Positions 36,601-49,558 of a DNA stretch of 64,000 nt are shown piece after piece. Both the position numbers and the translations under genes were made by a program. A model generated the notes under the pieces. The model was not told where the DNA came from, did not search any database, and saw nothing but the letters and a program-made list of their open reading frames with translations. Every line of letters begins with the position of its first letter. Position 1 is the stretch's first letter. This DNA comes from Tachypleus tridentatus (lineage: Eukaryota > Arthropoda > Merostomata > Xiphosura > Limulidae): positions 18,159,396 through 18,223,395 of the forward strand of contig NC_134833.1 in assembly GCF_004210375.1 (NCBI RefSeq). The letters run 5' to 3'.

Positions 36601-39458
36601 CCATCAGGTTATTCACTTTCACCACTGAAAATAAGTTTAACCAACTACCTTCCATCAGGTTATTCACTTTCACCACTGAAAATAAGTTTAACCAACTACC
36701 TTCCATCAGGTTATTCACTTTCACTACTGAAAATAAGTTTAACCAACTACCTTCCATCAGGTTATTCACTTTCACTACTGAAAATAAGTTTAACCAACTA
36801 CCTTCCATCAGGTTATTCACTTTCACTACTGAAAATAAGTTTAACCAACTACCTTCCATCAGGTTATTCACTTTCACTACTGAAAATAAGTTTAACCAAC
36901 TACCTTCCATCAGGTTATTCACTTTCACCACTGAAAATAAGTTTAACCAACTACCTTCCATCAGGTTATTCACTTTCACCACTGAAAATAAGTTTAACCA
37001 ACTACCTTCCATCAGGTTATTCACTTTCACCACTGAAAATAAGTTTAACCAACTACCTTCCATCAGGTTATTCACTTTCACTACTGAAAATAAGTTTAAC
37101 CAACTACTTCCATCAGGTTATTCACTTTCACCACTGAAAATAAGTTTAACCAACTACCTTCCATCAAGTTATTCACTTTCACCACTGAAAATAGGTTTAA
37201 CCAACTACCTTCCATCAGGTTATTCACTTTCACCACTGAAAATAAGTTTAACCAACTACCTTCCATCAGGTTATTCACTTTCACTACTGAAAATAAGTTT
37301 AACCAACTACTTCCATCAAGTTATTCACTTTCACCACTGAAAATAAGTTTAACCAACTACCTTCCATCAGGTTATTCACTTTCACCACTGAAAATAAGTT
37401 TAACCAACTACTTCCATCAGGTTATTCACTTTCACTACTGAAAATAAGTTTAACCAACTACCTTCCATCAGGTTATTCACTTTCACCTTGTAAATAAGTT
37501 TAACCAACTACTTCCATCAGGTTATTCACTTTCACCACTGAAAATAAGTTTAACCAACTACCTTCCATCAGGTTATTCACTTTCACTACTGAAAATAAGT
37601 TTAACCAACTACCTTCCATCAGGTTATTCACTTTCACCTTGTAAATAAGTTTAACCAACTACCTTCCATCAGGTTATTCACTTTCACCACTGAAAATAAG
37701 TTTAACCAACTACTTCCATCAGGTTATTCACTTTCACCACTGAAAATAAGTTTAACCAACTACCTTCCATCAGGTTATTCACTTTCACCTTGTAAATAAG
37801 TTTAACCAACTACTTCCATCAGGTTATTCACTTTCACTACTGAAAATAAGTTTAACCAACTACTTCCATCAGGTTATTCACTTTCACCACTGAAAATAAG
37901 TTTAACCAACTACCTTCCATCAGGTTATTCACTTTCACCACTGAAAATAAGTTTAACCAACTACCTTCCATCAGGTTATTCACTTTCACTACTGAAAATA
38001 AGTTTAACCAACTACTTCCATCAGGTTATTCACTTTCACCTTGTAAATAAGTTTAACCAACTACTTCCATCAAGTTATTCACTTTCACCACTGAAAATAA
38101 GTTTAACCAACTACCTTCCATCAGGTTATTCACTTTCACCACTGAAAATAAGTTTAACCAACTACCTTCCATCAGGTTATTCACTTTCACCACTGAAAAT
38201 AAGTTTAACCAACTACCTTCCATCAGGTTATTCACTTTCACCACTGTAAATAAGTTTAACCAACTACCTTCCATCAGGTTATTCACTTTCACTACTGAAA
38301 ATAAGTTTAACCAACTACTTCCATCAGGTTATTCACTTTCACCACTGTAAATAAGTTTAACCAACTACCTTCCATCAGGTTATTCACTTTCACTACTGAA
38401 AATAAGTTTAACCAACTACTTCCATCAGGTTATTCACTTTCACCTTGTAAATAAGTTTAACCAACTACCTTCCATCAGGTTATTCACTTTCACCACTGAA
38501 AATAAGTTTAACCAACTACCTTCCATCAGGTTATTCACTTTCACCTTGTAAATAAGTTTAACCAACTACCTTCCATCAGGTTATTCACTTTCACCTTGTA
38601 AATAAGTTTAACCAACTACCTTCCATCAGGTTATTCACTTTCACCTTGTAAATAAGTTTAACCAACTACCTTCCATCAGGTTATTCACTTTCACCTTGTA
38701 AATAAGTTTAACCAACTACCTTCCATCAGGTTATTCACTTTCACCTTGTAAATAAGTTTAACCAACTACTTCCATCAAGTTATTCACTTTCACCACTGAA
38801 AATAAGTTTAACCAACTACCTTCCATCAAGTTATTCACTTTCACTACTGAAAATAAGTTTAACCAACTACCTTCCATCAGGTTATTCACTTTCACCTTGT
38901 AAATAAGTTTAACCAACTACCTTCCATCAGGTTATTCACTTTCACTACTGAAAATAAGTTTAACCAACTACCTTCCATCAGGTTATTCACTTTCACTACT
39001 GAAAATAAATTTAACCAACTACCTTCCATCAGGTTATTCACTTTCACTACTGAAAATAGGTTTAACCAACTACCTTCCATCAGGTTATTCACTTTCACTA
39101 CTGAAAATAGGTTTAACCAACTACCTTCCATCAGGTTATTCACTTTCACCTTGTAAATAAGTTTAACCAACTACCTTCCATCAGGTTATTCACTTTCACC
39201 TTGTAAATAAGTTTAACCAACTACCTTCCATCAGGTTATTCACTTTCACTACTGAAAATAAGTTTAACCAACTACCTTCCATCAGGTTATTCACTTTCAC
39301 CACTGAAAATAAATTTAACCAACTACCTTCCATCAGGTTATTCACTTTCACTACTGAAAATAGGTTTAACCAACTACCTTCCATCAGGTTATTCACTTTC
39401 ACCACTGAAAATAAGTTTAACCAACTACCTTCCATCAAGTTATTCACTTTCACTTTGT
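33692..39458. repeat. 51-bp satellite, about 114 units
   Basis: The consensus contains aagtttaaccaactacc, ttccatcaggttattcac and tttcacc, joined by actgaaaat. Three unit types alternate: 51 bp (accttcc with actgaaaat), 50 bp (acttcc, one base less) and 50 bp (ttgtaaat in place of actgaaaat). Runs of the same type, such as several ttgtaaat units at about 35,270-35,470 and 38,540-38,760, show local amplification. Single-base indels break any long frame. On the Rbfox sense strand each unit holds TTATTTTCAG and GAAGGTAGTT, which resemble splice sites. Confidence 0.97.
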
Positions 39459-39510
39459 ACATTTTCAATTTGTGAATTTTCTTTAATGGTAACCAATTAA
39501 ATAACATTAC

Positions 39511-39521
39511 AGTAGCTATAA
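39511..39521. repeat. Target-site duplication, left, of LINE copy 2
   Basis: agtagctataa, identical to 45829-45839 on the other side of the LINE. Confidence 0.8.
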
Positions 39522-40430
39522 TGATTGATTGATTTAGTGTTTTATGGCACAAAGCAGCGAGGCTATCTGCGCCAGACATTCGGTAAAAATGTAAAAAAAA
39601 AAAAAAAAATGTAGTAATAGACATAAATGGAAATGAAGGTAAAACAACAAAGTATAAAACCAATGTTGACACCTAGTCTACAATGTTAAGATAGAAGGCA
39701 GAGTATAAGAAGTTGTAAGGTATTTACTCTAGCAAAAAGGTAATGATCATAACCCGCCAGGAAGACTAACAGGTAAGTTCAAGAACCACCGTCAGTCACC
39801 TGAAGTTGGTCTTTCCAGTCCTGGTTCCAGGTTATGTGTCATAGCAACCAGTATCAAAATGTAAAAGAATAGAAGTTTTAAAAGATACATAGCAAAATTG
39901 TAACAATGAGTAGCCAAATGTCCAGTAAAAAGATAAAAGTCAAGTAAATGGAGTAAAATTTGTAAAAGTAATTGAAGATAAAAGCAAAACGGCAATTAAA
40001 ACAGAAAATGGCGTAAAAATCAATGTTGACATCCAGTCAACAAAGTTGTAAAGAGCTACCTGTAGCAGAATGGTAATGATCATAACCCGCCAGGAAGACT
40101 AACAGGTAAGTATAAAAACCACCGTCAGTCACCTGAAGTTGGTCTTTCCAGTCCTGGTTCCGGGTTATGAGTCAATATGGCCAGCACTAAAAGTTTAGTA
40201 AAAGTGTGAAATGATATGCAGCAAAGTATAATAACAACTGCAGGACGACTAACGAGTAGTTCAAACGGATAGTTCAAACAGTAGCGTTAGTCACCTGAAG
40301 TTGGCCTTTCCAGTCCTGGTGTCGAGTTATTTAATGTTCTGGCCATTGTCCAATGTCAAATTAAAGGAGAGAGATTAAAACTATAAAAAAGGAACCACAA
40401 TTAAAAAGGTGTAATGAATAAATATGCAAC
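39522..40430 (-). repeat. LINE 3' UTR with internal repeats
   Basis: The motif gtcacctgaagttgg with flanking ttccagtcctggtt occurs at about 39795, 40128 and 40290, in units of unequal length that also share aacccgccaggaagactaac. The same motif opens LINE copy 1 at positions 1 and 156. A poly-A run lies at about 39594-39609. Confidence 0.85.
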
Positions 40431-40432
40431 AC

Positions 40433-43400
40433 TTAAATGAGATTAAAAAGATTAATGGCCATTAAAAAACTAAAAACTTTATAAAGGTGGACAGAGTCAC
40501 CATCACCAATAACTCTGTCCAATGTTACAGACTGACCCTGGGAAAAAAAATGTTTAAAATATTGTCGTCGTTGAGAATTGTAACGATGGCAAGAAAGTAA
40601 AACGTGGCTGATAGTGATTTGAGTGTTACACAAACTACACATTGGTGCATCAGTTCCAGATAAAAGAAAATGATGAGTTAAAAAACTGTGACCAATGCGT
40701 AGCCTAGTGAGAACAACTTCCTCCTTCCGAACTTTACGAAAGCTAGATGGCCAAAGTCCAATTTTGGGTTTGATTTGAAAAAGTTTGTTGTCACGTTGCT
40801 CACTCCAAGTGGACTGCCAGCTGGCACGGAGCCGAGCCTTGAAGACAACACCATAGTCCATGTATGGAATAGGCATAGGAGTAATGGTGCTGAAGCAGAC
40901 ATATTAAGCTGCCATGTCTGCAAGCTCGTTCCCGCAAATACCAACATGGCTTGGTATCCAGAAAAACTGGATTGAAGTAGCTGCTAATGAGAAATGGGTC
41001 AGTTGGTTTCGAATATCAGCGAGAATAGGATATGAGCTAACGTGTAGTGATTCCAAGGCAAGTATAGAACTAAGCGAATCAGTATAAATAGTGCAGTTGG
41101 AGTACTGCTCAGCTGCAATATGATCCAGGGCAAGAGATATGGTATACAGTACAGTTCAGCAGTGAACACAGAAGCTGTAGAAGGGATTCTGCACGCAACT
41201 ACTGACCCATAGCAAACCATAGCAGAGCCCACTGAATTACCTGATTTGGAACCATCTGTATAAATGGGAACTGAATGATTGTTTGAAAGATATTCATTGG
41301 ATAAAAGACGGTACTTCCAATCTGGAGTATCTGCCTTTTTTAGGTGACTGAAAGAAAGGTCACATTTGGGGGCTGTAATAAGCCATGGTGGGATGGGCCA
41401 ACCTGTGGAATCTGCAATGTTATCCAAGGACAGACCCAATTCATCCAATTGCGCCCGGATGCGAAGGCCAAACGGAGCAATGACAGATCGTCTGATCTGA
41501 AAAAGTACTGCCCACCAAGGAAGGAAAACACATTTCCAGGTGGGATGCTTTGGTAAGGAATAAAGTTTCGAAGTATATTGTAAAGATAGTTGCAAACAAC
41601 GAAGGTGTAGAGAAGGTTCATGAGATTCAATGTATATACTTTGAACTGGAGAGGTACAGAAAGCCCCAGTGCAGAGTCGAAGTCCTTGGTGATGAATGGG
41701 GTCCAGCATCTTTAATGCGGAGGGTCTGGCAGAGCCATAAACCATTGATCCATAATCGAGTTTCGATCTAATAAGAGCACGATATACCTTTAACATTGAA
41801 CAGCGATCTGCCCCCCAACTGGAAGAAGAAAGAACACAGAGGATGTTCAGTGCTCATGTGCATTTGACCCGAAGCTGCTTTAAGTGTGGTATAAAGGTCA
41901 GTTTACGATCAAAGATAAGCCCCAAGAACTTGGTCTCCGGGACCACTGGCAGCAAAACTTCACCGATATGAAGTTCAGGATCAGAGTGAATACCCCGTCG
42001 ACGGCAAAAGTGCATGCATACAGTTTTGAAGAGAGAGAAATTAAAGCCGTTCGCCAGAGTCCACTTCGTACACAATTGAGGGCGGTTTGTAGTTGCCACT
42101 CAATATATCTCATGTTTGACAACTGACACGAGATGTGAAAGTCGTCGACATACAGCCCATTCGCAACAGTGAGAGGGAGTTGTTCAGTGATGGCATTTAT
42201 CTTTATACTGAAGAGTGTAACACTCAATACACAGCCTTGAGGGACTCCAAGTTCCTGTACAAAAGAACGGGAAAGTGTCGAACCCACACGAACTTGGAAT
42301 TTCCTGTCCATTAAAAAATTTTTAATAAACATGTGTAGATGGCCACGTAACCCATATGTATGGAGGTCTCAAAAACGCCATACCTCCATGTTGTGTCGTA
42401 GCCTTCTCTATGTCAAAGAATATTGATACAAGATGTTGGTGGTTGAGAAAAGCTTCTCTGATAGATGTTTCAAGACGAATTAGGTGGTCTGTGGTGGAGT
42501 GCTGTCGACGGAACCCACACTGGGTGGGCGAGAGGAGGTTGTTTGATTCAAGGAACCAAACAAGACGAGCATTAACCATCCTTTCTAATGTCTTACAGAG
42601 ACAGCTCATTAAAGCAATTGGACGGTAGTTTGAAGGAATCTTGGGATCTTTCCCTGGCTTAGAGAAAGGTAAAATAATAGCCTGGCGCCAGGCATCAGGA
42701 AAAGCATTCCCCTGCCAGATCCGGTTGAAAACAATCAGAAGGACATCAAGAGAAGCAGGAGATAGATGGTGCAGCATGTCATAATGAATATCATCAGGTC
42801 CAACAGATGTACTGGCAGACCGATGAAGGGCCATTTTTAGTTCCACCAGGGTAAAGGGACAATTACAGTCAAAGAAACAGTCAGTTCGAAAGGAAAGAGG
42901 TGATCGCTCTGCCCGAGTCTTGATGGCCAGGAAGGTGGAGGAACAAGCAGAAGTGCTAGATACCCGGCAAAAGCTTTCACCTAGAGTGTTAGTGATGTTC
43001 CGAACATCAGTCACATCCTGACCATCAGAGAGTAAGATCGAGAGGTGGACAGAATTGTAGTGCCCATTAACCTTTCGAATCCTGTCCCATATGATCTTGG
43101 AACTGGTGGTAGAAGATATGCTGGTTGTGAACTTAATCCAAGATTCCTTCTGGTTTTGACGTCTTACCCACCTAGCATGTGCACGGGCCCGTTGGAAAGC
43201 AACCCGGTTTGAAAGTGTGGGATATCTACGAAAAGTATCCCAGGCCCGCTTTTGAGCCTTCCGTGCTAAGTGGTAAGCAGGATTCCACCACGGACGAGGA
43301 TATCGTGGAAAACGTGTCGAGGTTTTAGGAATACACTGAGCAGCTGCATGTGTAATACAGTCAGTTACCGCTGCTACACAGTCGTCTATTGATGGCTGAT

Positions 43401-44151
43401 TTACGATGGCAGGATCAAGTTCTGCGAGAGTAGTGAAAGTGGACCAGTCTGCCTGATACAGCTTCCACCGGGGCACGCAGGTAGGGTGGCATTGACCACG
43501 GCCAGTCTCTCTCAAAAGGATCGGAAAATGATCACTGCCTAGTGGATTACTGTCAACCCTCCATGAAAAATGAGAGAATAATGAAGGGGAGCAAACTGAG
43601 AGATCAATAGCAGTAAAGGACTGAGTAGGTGCATGAAAGTAAGTGGAAGAACCAGTATTGAAAAGAGAAAGATTGTGATCAGAGAGCATCCGCTCTACAG
43701 ATCGGCCCCTCCCATCAATAAGAGCACTTCCCCAGATGGGATGATGTCCATTAAAATCCCCTAGGATTAGAAATGGAGATGGCAATTGTTCAACAAGAGC
43801 ATCAAGATCTGATTGATCATATGTCTCTCCAGGGGACAAGTACAGAGAACAAACAGTGATGGCACGACCCAAGGAAACACGGATGGCTACAGCCTCCAAG
43901 GGTGTGTTGAGTGACAAAGACAGAGTGGGCACGTGTTGATCAACCAACAGTGCCACCCCTCCATGTACTCAACCTTCACACAACCTGTCATTTCTGTACA
44001 GAGAAAACTGCCGAATGGAGACAGTATCAGCAGTTTTGAGATGTGTTTCTTGTAAAGAAAGACAAACAGGATGGTAGGAAGCAATCAGCGTTTTGATATC
44101 ATCCAGATTAGAACGTAAACCTCGACAGTTCCATTGTATCAAGGTGGCCAT
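40433..44151 (-). pseudogene. LINE copy 2 ORF2: endonuclease, reverse transcriptase, RNase H; frameshifted
   Basis: Reading from 44151: ATLIQWNCRGL and SLQETHLK open the APE endonuclease. After a frame change the long stretch 43956-42322 holds ILGDFNGHHPIWGS and GSDHFPI (endonuclease), the linker, then NYRPIALMSCLCKTLERMV, GFRRQHSTTDHL and SIFFDIEKA (RT). After another shift, 42332-41898 holds GVPQGCVLS and LYVDDF (RT catalytic motif). 41796-40999 holds the thumb, YTDGSKSG and FTAELY (RNase H, then shifted). 40876-40433 holds a C-terminal Cys/His motif (CSLCN, HVLLSC). The order and RNase H fit I/Jockey-group LINEs. At least four breaks make it nonfunctional. Confidence 0.9.
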
Positions 44152-44339
44152 TTTTAAGAACGGGTAGGTGAAGTGGCTGGAGAACCCTTCGGTTTACGAC
44201 CACGTCTTTTTTCTTTACTGTTTTTAGTCGGAGGAGGTCTATCAACCTCCATGGATCCTGCTCTGGGTCGGGTGGGCAGGTTTTTGTTATTGGAAGGGGA
44301 ATCCAGTGACTGAGGATGCGAACGAATGATTGTTTTGCA

Positions 44340-45474
44340 TCATGGGGTGGGAGAAAAAGATGTATCAGAAGAAATGCCTGTATTTGAAACCAAAGGATGT
44401 GAATCTTGAGATTTGTTGGACTGTATGGGAGGAACAGAGATGGGTGTGGAAGTCGATTCATCAACCTTTTTAACCATGGAGGTCAAAAGGCTTTTCATTT
44501 GTTTTGAAAACGATTCTCTTGGAGGCACAGTTGTGGAATGAAGTGCAGCAGCATATGTCCGAGATCGAGTTGTGGACAGCAATTTCCGAGCCTCAGGATA
44601 ACTAATGTTATTTGTCGTTTTCAAACGCTGCACCTCTTTTTCCTCCAACCATTTTGGGCAAGAATGAAAGTAAGAGGGGTGAGAACCATTGCAGTTTACG
44701 CAATGTGGGTTCATGTCACAGTCATAGGTATCGTGGTCCTTGCCTCCACAACCGAGCACATGTCAGGGAACCACGACAAGATGTCTTTGAGTGGCTGAAT
44801 CTCTGACATTGGAAACATCAAGAGGGTTTGGTATGTATGGCGAACCCTGCAAATGAGATAACCTGCCTTGATTGTGGCAGGTGCACGTGGTGAAGTAAAT
44901 GTTAAAACGAGGGTATTTGTTGGCAGTGTAACTCCATCTTTGCAGTGGAGATGCCTCACTGCAGAAACTCCTTGAGTGGAGAGACCAGTGAGAATCTCTG
45001 ACTCGGGAATGTTCTTCAAATCCTTTCAACAATAACTCCTCATGAAGAATTCAAGGTAGCATGGGGTGTAACCTCAATAGGTATATCCCCAATTGCCTTT
45101 GAATTCAAGAGGAGTTCACTGTGTTGGGATGTGGATGTTTCAACCAATATGTCCCCAGATCGAAGCTTCTTTACTGACTTTGGAGAGCCAGCAAGTCCCT
45201 CTAGTCCCTTTTGAATAAAAAAAGGGGACATTTGCCTTAAAGGTTTTTTCGAAAGAGAATGTAATATAATAAAATGAGGTACGTGTGTTACTGATGTTGA
45301 AGATTGCTGTTCTGAGTATTCAAGACGTGGTCGCTTACCCATTGACTGTTTTTTTACAATTTTATTTAAATTTTTTAGAGGATACATAGGAAAAGGAAAA
45401 AATTTCGGTACCCACTGACCCCACCCACCATGGAGCCCTACAAGGGGACACACTACAAAGTCACGCAAGAACAA
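44340..45474 (-). pseudogene. LINE copy 2 ORF1 (gag-like), frameshifted
   Basis: Three overlapping frames: 45474-45040 (basic, Ser-rich, then FFIQKGLEGLAGSPKSVKKL and SGDILVE), 45019-44711 (TGLSTQGVSAVRHL, an RRM-like fold region usual in LINE gag proteins) and 44759-44340 (Cys/His zinc-knuckle region with HCVNCNGSHPSYFHSC, then a Ser/Thr/Pro-rich tail). Single-base shifts near 45,020-45,040 and 44,710-44,760 break it. ORF1p would bind LINE RNA. Confidence 0.82.
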
Positions 45475-45828
45475 TGCAGCAACGCCAGGGTTTCGTGAGC
45501 ACTATACCCAAACACCAGCATCAGGCACAATGTCCACAACACCCGTTGAGAACTTCCAACACTGGTACTTGGTTGACTCTAGCCCAAGTGGACCAGCCGA
45601 TTGACCCAAGGGAAGCCACCCAAAGGCCACCCGTCTACAGAAATTCGAGGCCAAAGTGGTGTGTTAGGGTTGGACCCCTCAACCACCAGGATCCTCTCCT
45701 CCCCTTCACGGGTCGCCACACATGGCAAACATGTGGGTGGATGTTTAGATCCAAGAGGAGGTAAATTGAAAGAACAGAACCATCCCTGGGAGGTCCCCTC
45801 ACCACATACAGGAACCCACACCGAAGGG

Positions 45829-45839
45829 AGTAGCTATAA
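45829..45839. repeat. Target-site duplication, right, of LINE copy 2
   Basis: agtagctataa, matching 39511-39521. Confidence 0.8.
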
Positions 45840-46014
45840 ATAAATTAAATAACATTATAATAGCAATAAATTAAATAACATTACAATAGTTATAAATAAA
45901 TTTACATTAATTTTACAAAATATTATTTTGCATACCGTTAGCAACTGTGCTATGATTACAGTTTAAATTTGTTTTCATATTGATGTTAAATTTATCTGTG
46001 CATTGATATAAATA
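45840..46014. repeat. Remnant of the tandem repeat that received the LINE
   Basis: Two more units of about 31-35 bp (attaaataacattataatag and attaaataacattacaatag with ataaa spacers) run to about 45905. The rest to 46014 is unassigned AT-rich intron. Confidence 0.7.
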
Positions 46015-49000
46015 TCAGTGCTTCTGTTATCAATTTTATGATTTATGTGATTCTCAATACTTTTGTTTATCAATTTTATAATTTGCACAATTCTCAATGC
46101 TTTTGTTATGAATTTTATAATTTATGTGATTTTCAATGCTTTTATCAGTTTTATAATTTATGTGATTCTCAGTGCTTTTGTTATCAGTTTTATAATAAAT
46201 GTGATTCTCAGTGCTTTTGTTATCAGTTTTATAATTAATGTGATTCTCAGTGCTTTTGTTGTCAGTTTTATAATTTATGTGATTCTCAGTGCTTTTGTTA
46301 TCAGTTTTATAATTTATGTGATTCTCAGTGCTTTTGTTATCAGTTTTATAATTAATGTGATTCTGAATGCTTTTATTAATTTTATTTGTGTGATTCTCGG
46401 TGCTTTTGTTATCAGTTTTATAATTTATGTGATTTTCAATACTTTTGTTATTAATTTTATAATTTATGTGATTCTCAATGCTTTTGTTATAAGTTTGTAA
46501 TTTGTGTGATTCTCAATGCTTTTGTTATTAGTTTTATAATTAATGTGATTCTCAATGCTTTTGCTGTAAAATTTATAATTTGCACAATTCTCAATGCTTT
46601 TGCTGTAAAATTTATAATTTGCACAATTCTCAATGCTTTTGTTATCACGTTTATAATTTATGTGATTCTCAGTCCTTTTGTTATCAGTTTTATAATTAAT
46701 GTGATTCTCAGTGCTTTTGTTATCAGTTTTATAATTAATGTGATTCTCAGTGCTTTTGTTATCAGTGTTATAATTTATGTGATTCTCAGTTCTTTTGTTA
46801 TCAGTTTTATAATTTATGTGATTCTCAATGCTTTCATTATCAGTTTTATAATTTATGTGATTCTCATTGCTTTGTTTAATTTTATTTGTGTGATTCTCGG
46901 TGCTTTTGTTATCAGTTTTATAAGTTATGTGATTTTCAATGCTTTTGTTATTAGTTTTATAATTTATGTGATTCTCAATGCTTTTGTTATTAGTTTGTAA
47001 TTTGTGTGATTCTCAATGCTTTTGTTATTAGTTTGTCATTTGTGTGATTCTCAATGCTTTTGTTATTAGTTTTATAATTAATGTGATTCTCAGTGCTTTT
47101 GTTATCAGTTTTATAATTTATGTGATTCTCAATGCTTTCGTTATAAGTTTTATAATTTATGTGATTCTCATTGCTTTTATTAATTTTATTTGTGTGATTC
47201 TCAGTGCTTTTGTTATCAGTTTTATAATTTATGTGATTTTCAATGCTTTTGTTATCAGTTTTATAATTTATGTGATTCTCAATGCTTTTGTTATTAGTTT
47301 GTAATTTGTGTGATGTGATTCTCAATGCTTTTGTTATTAGTTTGTAATTTGTGTGATGTGATTCTCAATGCTTTTGTTATTAGTTTGTAATTTGTGTGAT
47401 TCTCAATGCTTTTGTTATTAGTTTTATAATTAATGTGATTCTCAATGCTTTTGCTGTAAGTTTTATAATTTGCACAATTCTCAAGGCTTTTGTTATGAAT
47501 TTTATAATTTATGTGATTTTCAATGCTTTTGTTATCAGTTTTATACTTTGTGTGATTCTCAATGCTGTTTTTATTAGTTTGTAATTTGTGTGATTCTCAA
47601 TGCTTTTGTTATTAGTTTGTAATTTGTGTGATTCTCAATGCTTTTGTTATCAGTTTTATAATTTGTGATTCTCACTGCTTTTGTTATCAGTTTTATAATT
47701 TGTGATTCTCACTGCTTTTGATATCAGTTTTATAATTTGTGATTCTTAGTGCTATTGTTATCAGTTTTACAATTTGTGATTCTCACTACTTTTGTTATCA
47801 GTTTTATAATTTATGTGATTCTCAGTGCTTTATTTATTAGTTTGTAATTTGTGTGATTCTCAATGCTTTTGTTATTAGTTTGTAATTTGTGTGATTCTCA
47901 GTGCTTTTGTTATAATTTTATAATTTATGTGATTCTCAATGCTTTTGTTATCAGTTTTAAAATTAATGTGACTCTCAGTGCTTTTGTTATTAGTTTTATA
48001 ATTAATGTGATTCTCAGTGCTTTTATTAATTTTATTTGTGTGATTCTCAGTGCTTTTGTTATTAGTTTGTAATTTGTGTCATTCTCAATGCTTTTGTTTT
48101 TAGTTTTATAATTAATGTGATTCTCAGTGCTTTTGTTATCAGTTTTATAATTTGTGTGATTCTCAAAGCTTTTGCTGTAAGATTTATAATTTGCACAATT
48201 CTCAATGCTTTTGCTATCATTTTTATAATTTATGTGATTCTCAGTGCTTTTGCTATTAGTTTTATAATTTGTGTGATTCTCAGTGCTTTTGTTATTAGTT
48301 TTATAACTTATGTGATTCTCAGTGCTTTTGTTATTAGTTTTATAATTAATGTGATTCTCAGTGCTTTTGTTATTAGTTTTATAATTAATGTGATTCTTAG
48401 TGCTTTTATTAATTTTATTTGTGTGATTCTCAATGCTTCTGTTATGAATTTTATAATTAATGTGATTCTCAATGCTTCTGTTATGAATTTTATAATTAAT
48501 GTGATTCTCAATCCTTTTGTTTATCAGTTTTATAATTAATGTGATTCTCAGTGCTTTTGTTATCAGTTTTATAATTTATGTGATTCTCAATGCTTTTTTA
48601 TTAGTTTGTAGTTTGTGTGATTCTCAATGCTTTTGTTATTAGTTTGTAATTTGTGTGATTTTCAGTGCTTTCGTTATCAGTTTTATAATTTATGTGATTC
48701 TTAGTGCTTTTGTTATTAGTTTGTAATTTGTGTGATTTTCAGTGCTTTCGTTATCAGTTTTATAATTTATGTGATTCTTAGTGCTTTTGTTATTAGTGTT
48801 ATAATTTATGTGATTCTCAATGCTTTTGTTATCAGTTTTAAAATTAATGTGATTCTCAGTGCTTTTGTTATCAGTTTTATAATTTATGTGATTCTCAGTG
48901 CTTTTGTTATTAGTTTTATAATTTATGTGATTCTTGATGCTTTTGCTGTAAGTTTTATAATTTATGTAATTGTCAGTGCTTTTGTTATCAGTTTTATAAT

Positions 49001-49170
49001 TTATGTGATTCTCAGTGCTTTTGTTATCAGTTTTATAATTTGTGTGATTCTCAATGCTTTTGTTATTAGTTTTATAATTAATGTAATTCTCAATGTTTTT
49101 TTATCAGATTTATAATTTGTATGATTATTTGTGCTTTTGTTATCAGTTTTATCATTTTTTTGTGATTCTT
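46015..49170. repeat. 39-bp satellite, about 80 units with several unit types
   Basis: The core unit joins gtgattctcagtgctttt, gttatcagttttataa and tttat (39 bp). Variants include a shortened type (gcttttattaattttatttg), a gtttgtaatttgtgtg type and a gctgtaagatttataatttg / cacaattctc type. The variants recur in similar order at several places (for example near 46,360, 46,870 and 47,170), suggesting higher-order repeats. Open hydrophobic frames inside are by-products of 13-codon periodicity. Confidence 0.95.
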
Positions 49171-49558
49171 TTAAGTTTTTACAATAAAAAAAGTTGAGAA
49201 ATGTGCACTCAGTAAACACATTACCAATGACTAATTTTTGAGTTGAGTTGCAGTTACAGGGCAAGCATCTCAAGAATGCTACAACTTACAGAACACAACC
49301 TTAGGGCTAAAAACTGAAAACATAAGCTCACAACCCCTTCAACTGATATTAAGATCACAAAGCTATGTAATTCTATCTAATGCTGCTATAATCAAATATC
49401 TTATATAACAGTTCAATTTTCCAGCCTAAAAGTATAATCTCATTATTGATAAGACATGAAACACTAATTTTTTATGACCTTAGTATAAAGCAATAAATGC
49501 ATAAAAAACAAACTGCCGAAAGGAATCTTGCAATAATGTAATTTATAAAAAGACGTAC
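49171..49558. other. Intron sequence downstream of exon C
   Basis: Unique-looking intron between exon C and the 39-bp satellite. No feature is recognised. Confidence 0.5.

Larger units (their letters stand above)
39522..45828 (-). mobile_element. Non-LTR retrotransposon (LINE), copy 2, near full length
   Basis: About 6.3 kb with a 5' region, ORF1, ORF2, a 3' UTR and a short tail of (attg)n type, where tgattgattgattt is seen at the left end. Flanked by the 11-bp direct repeat agtagctataa. It was inserted into a small tandem repeat with unit attaaataacatta..ataa, parts of which remain on both sides (39493-39521 and 45829-45905). It lies in the Rbfox intron in sense orientation. Both ORFs have frameshifts and stops, so the copy is inactive but less decayed than copy 1. 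Confidence 0.93.

Noticed and set aside
33806..39672. Series of 17-residue repeat proteins (KVNNLMEGSWLNLFSVV)
   Set aside because: These are frames through the 51-bp satellite, ended wherever a 50-bp unit shifts phase.
46063..49115. Hydrophobic membrane-like proteins (VILSAFVISFIIY repeats)
   Set aside because: By-product of the 39-bp AT-rich satellite, broken by variant units.
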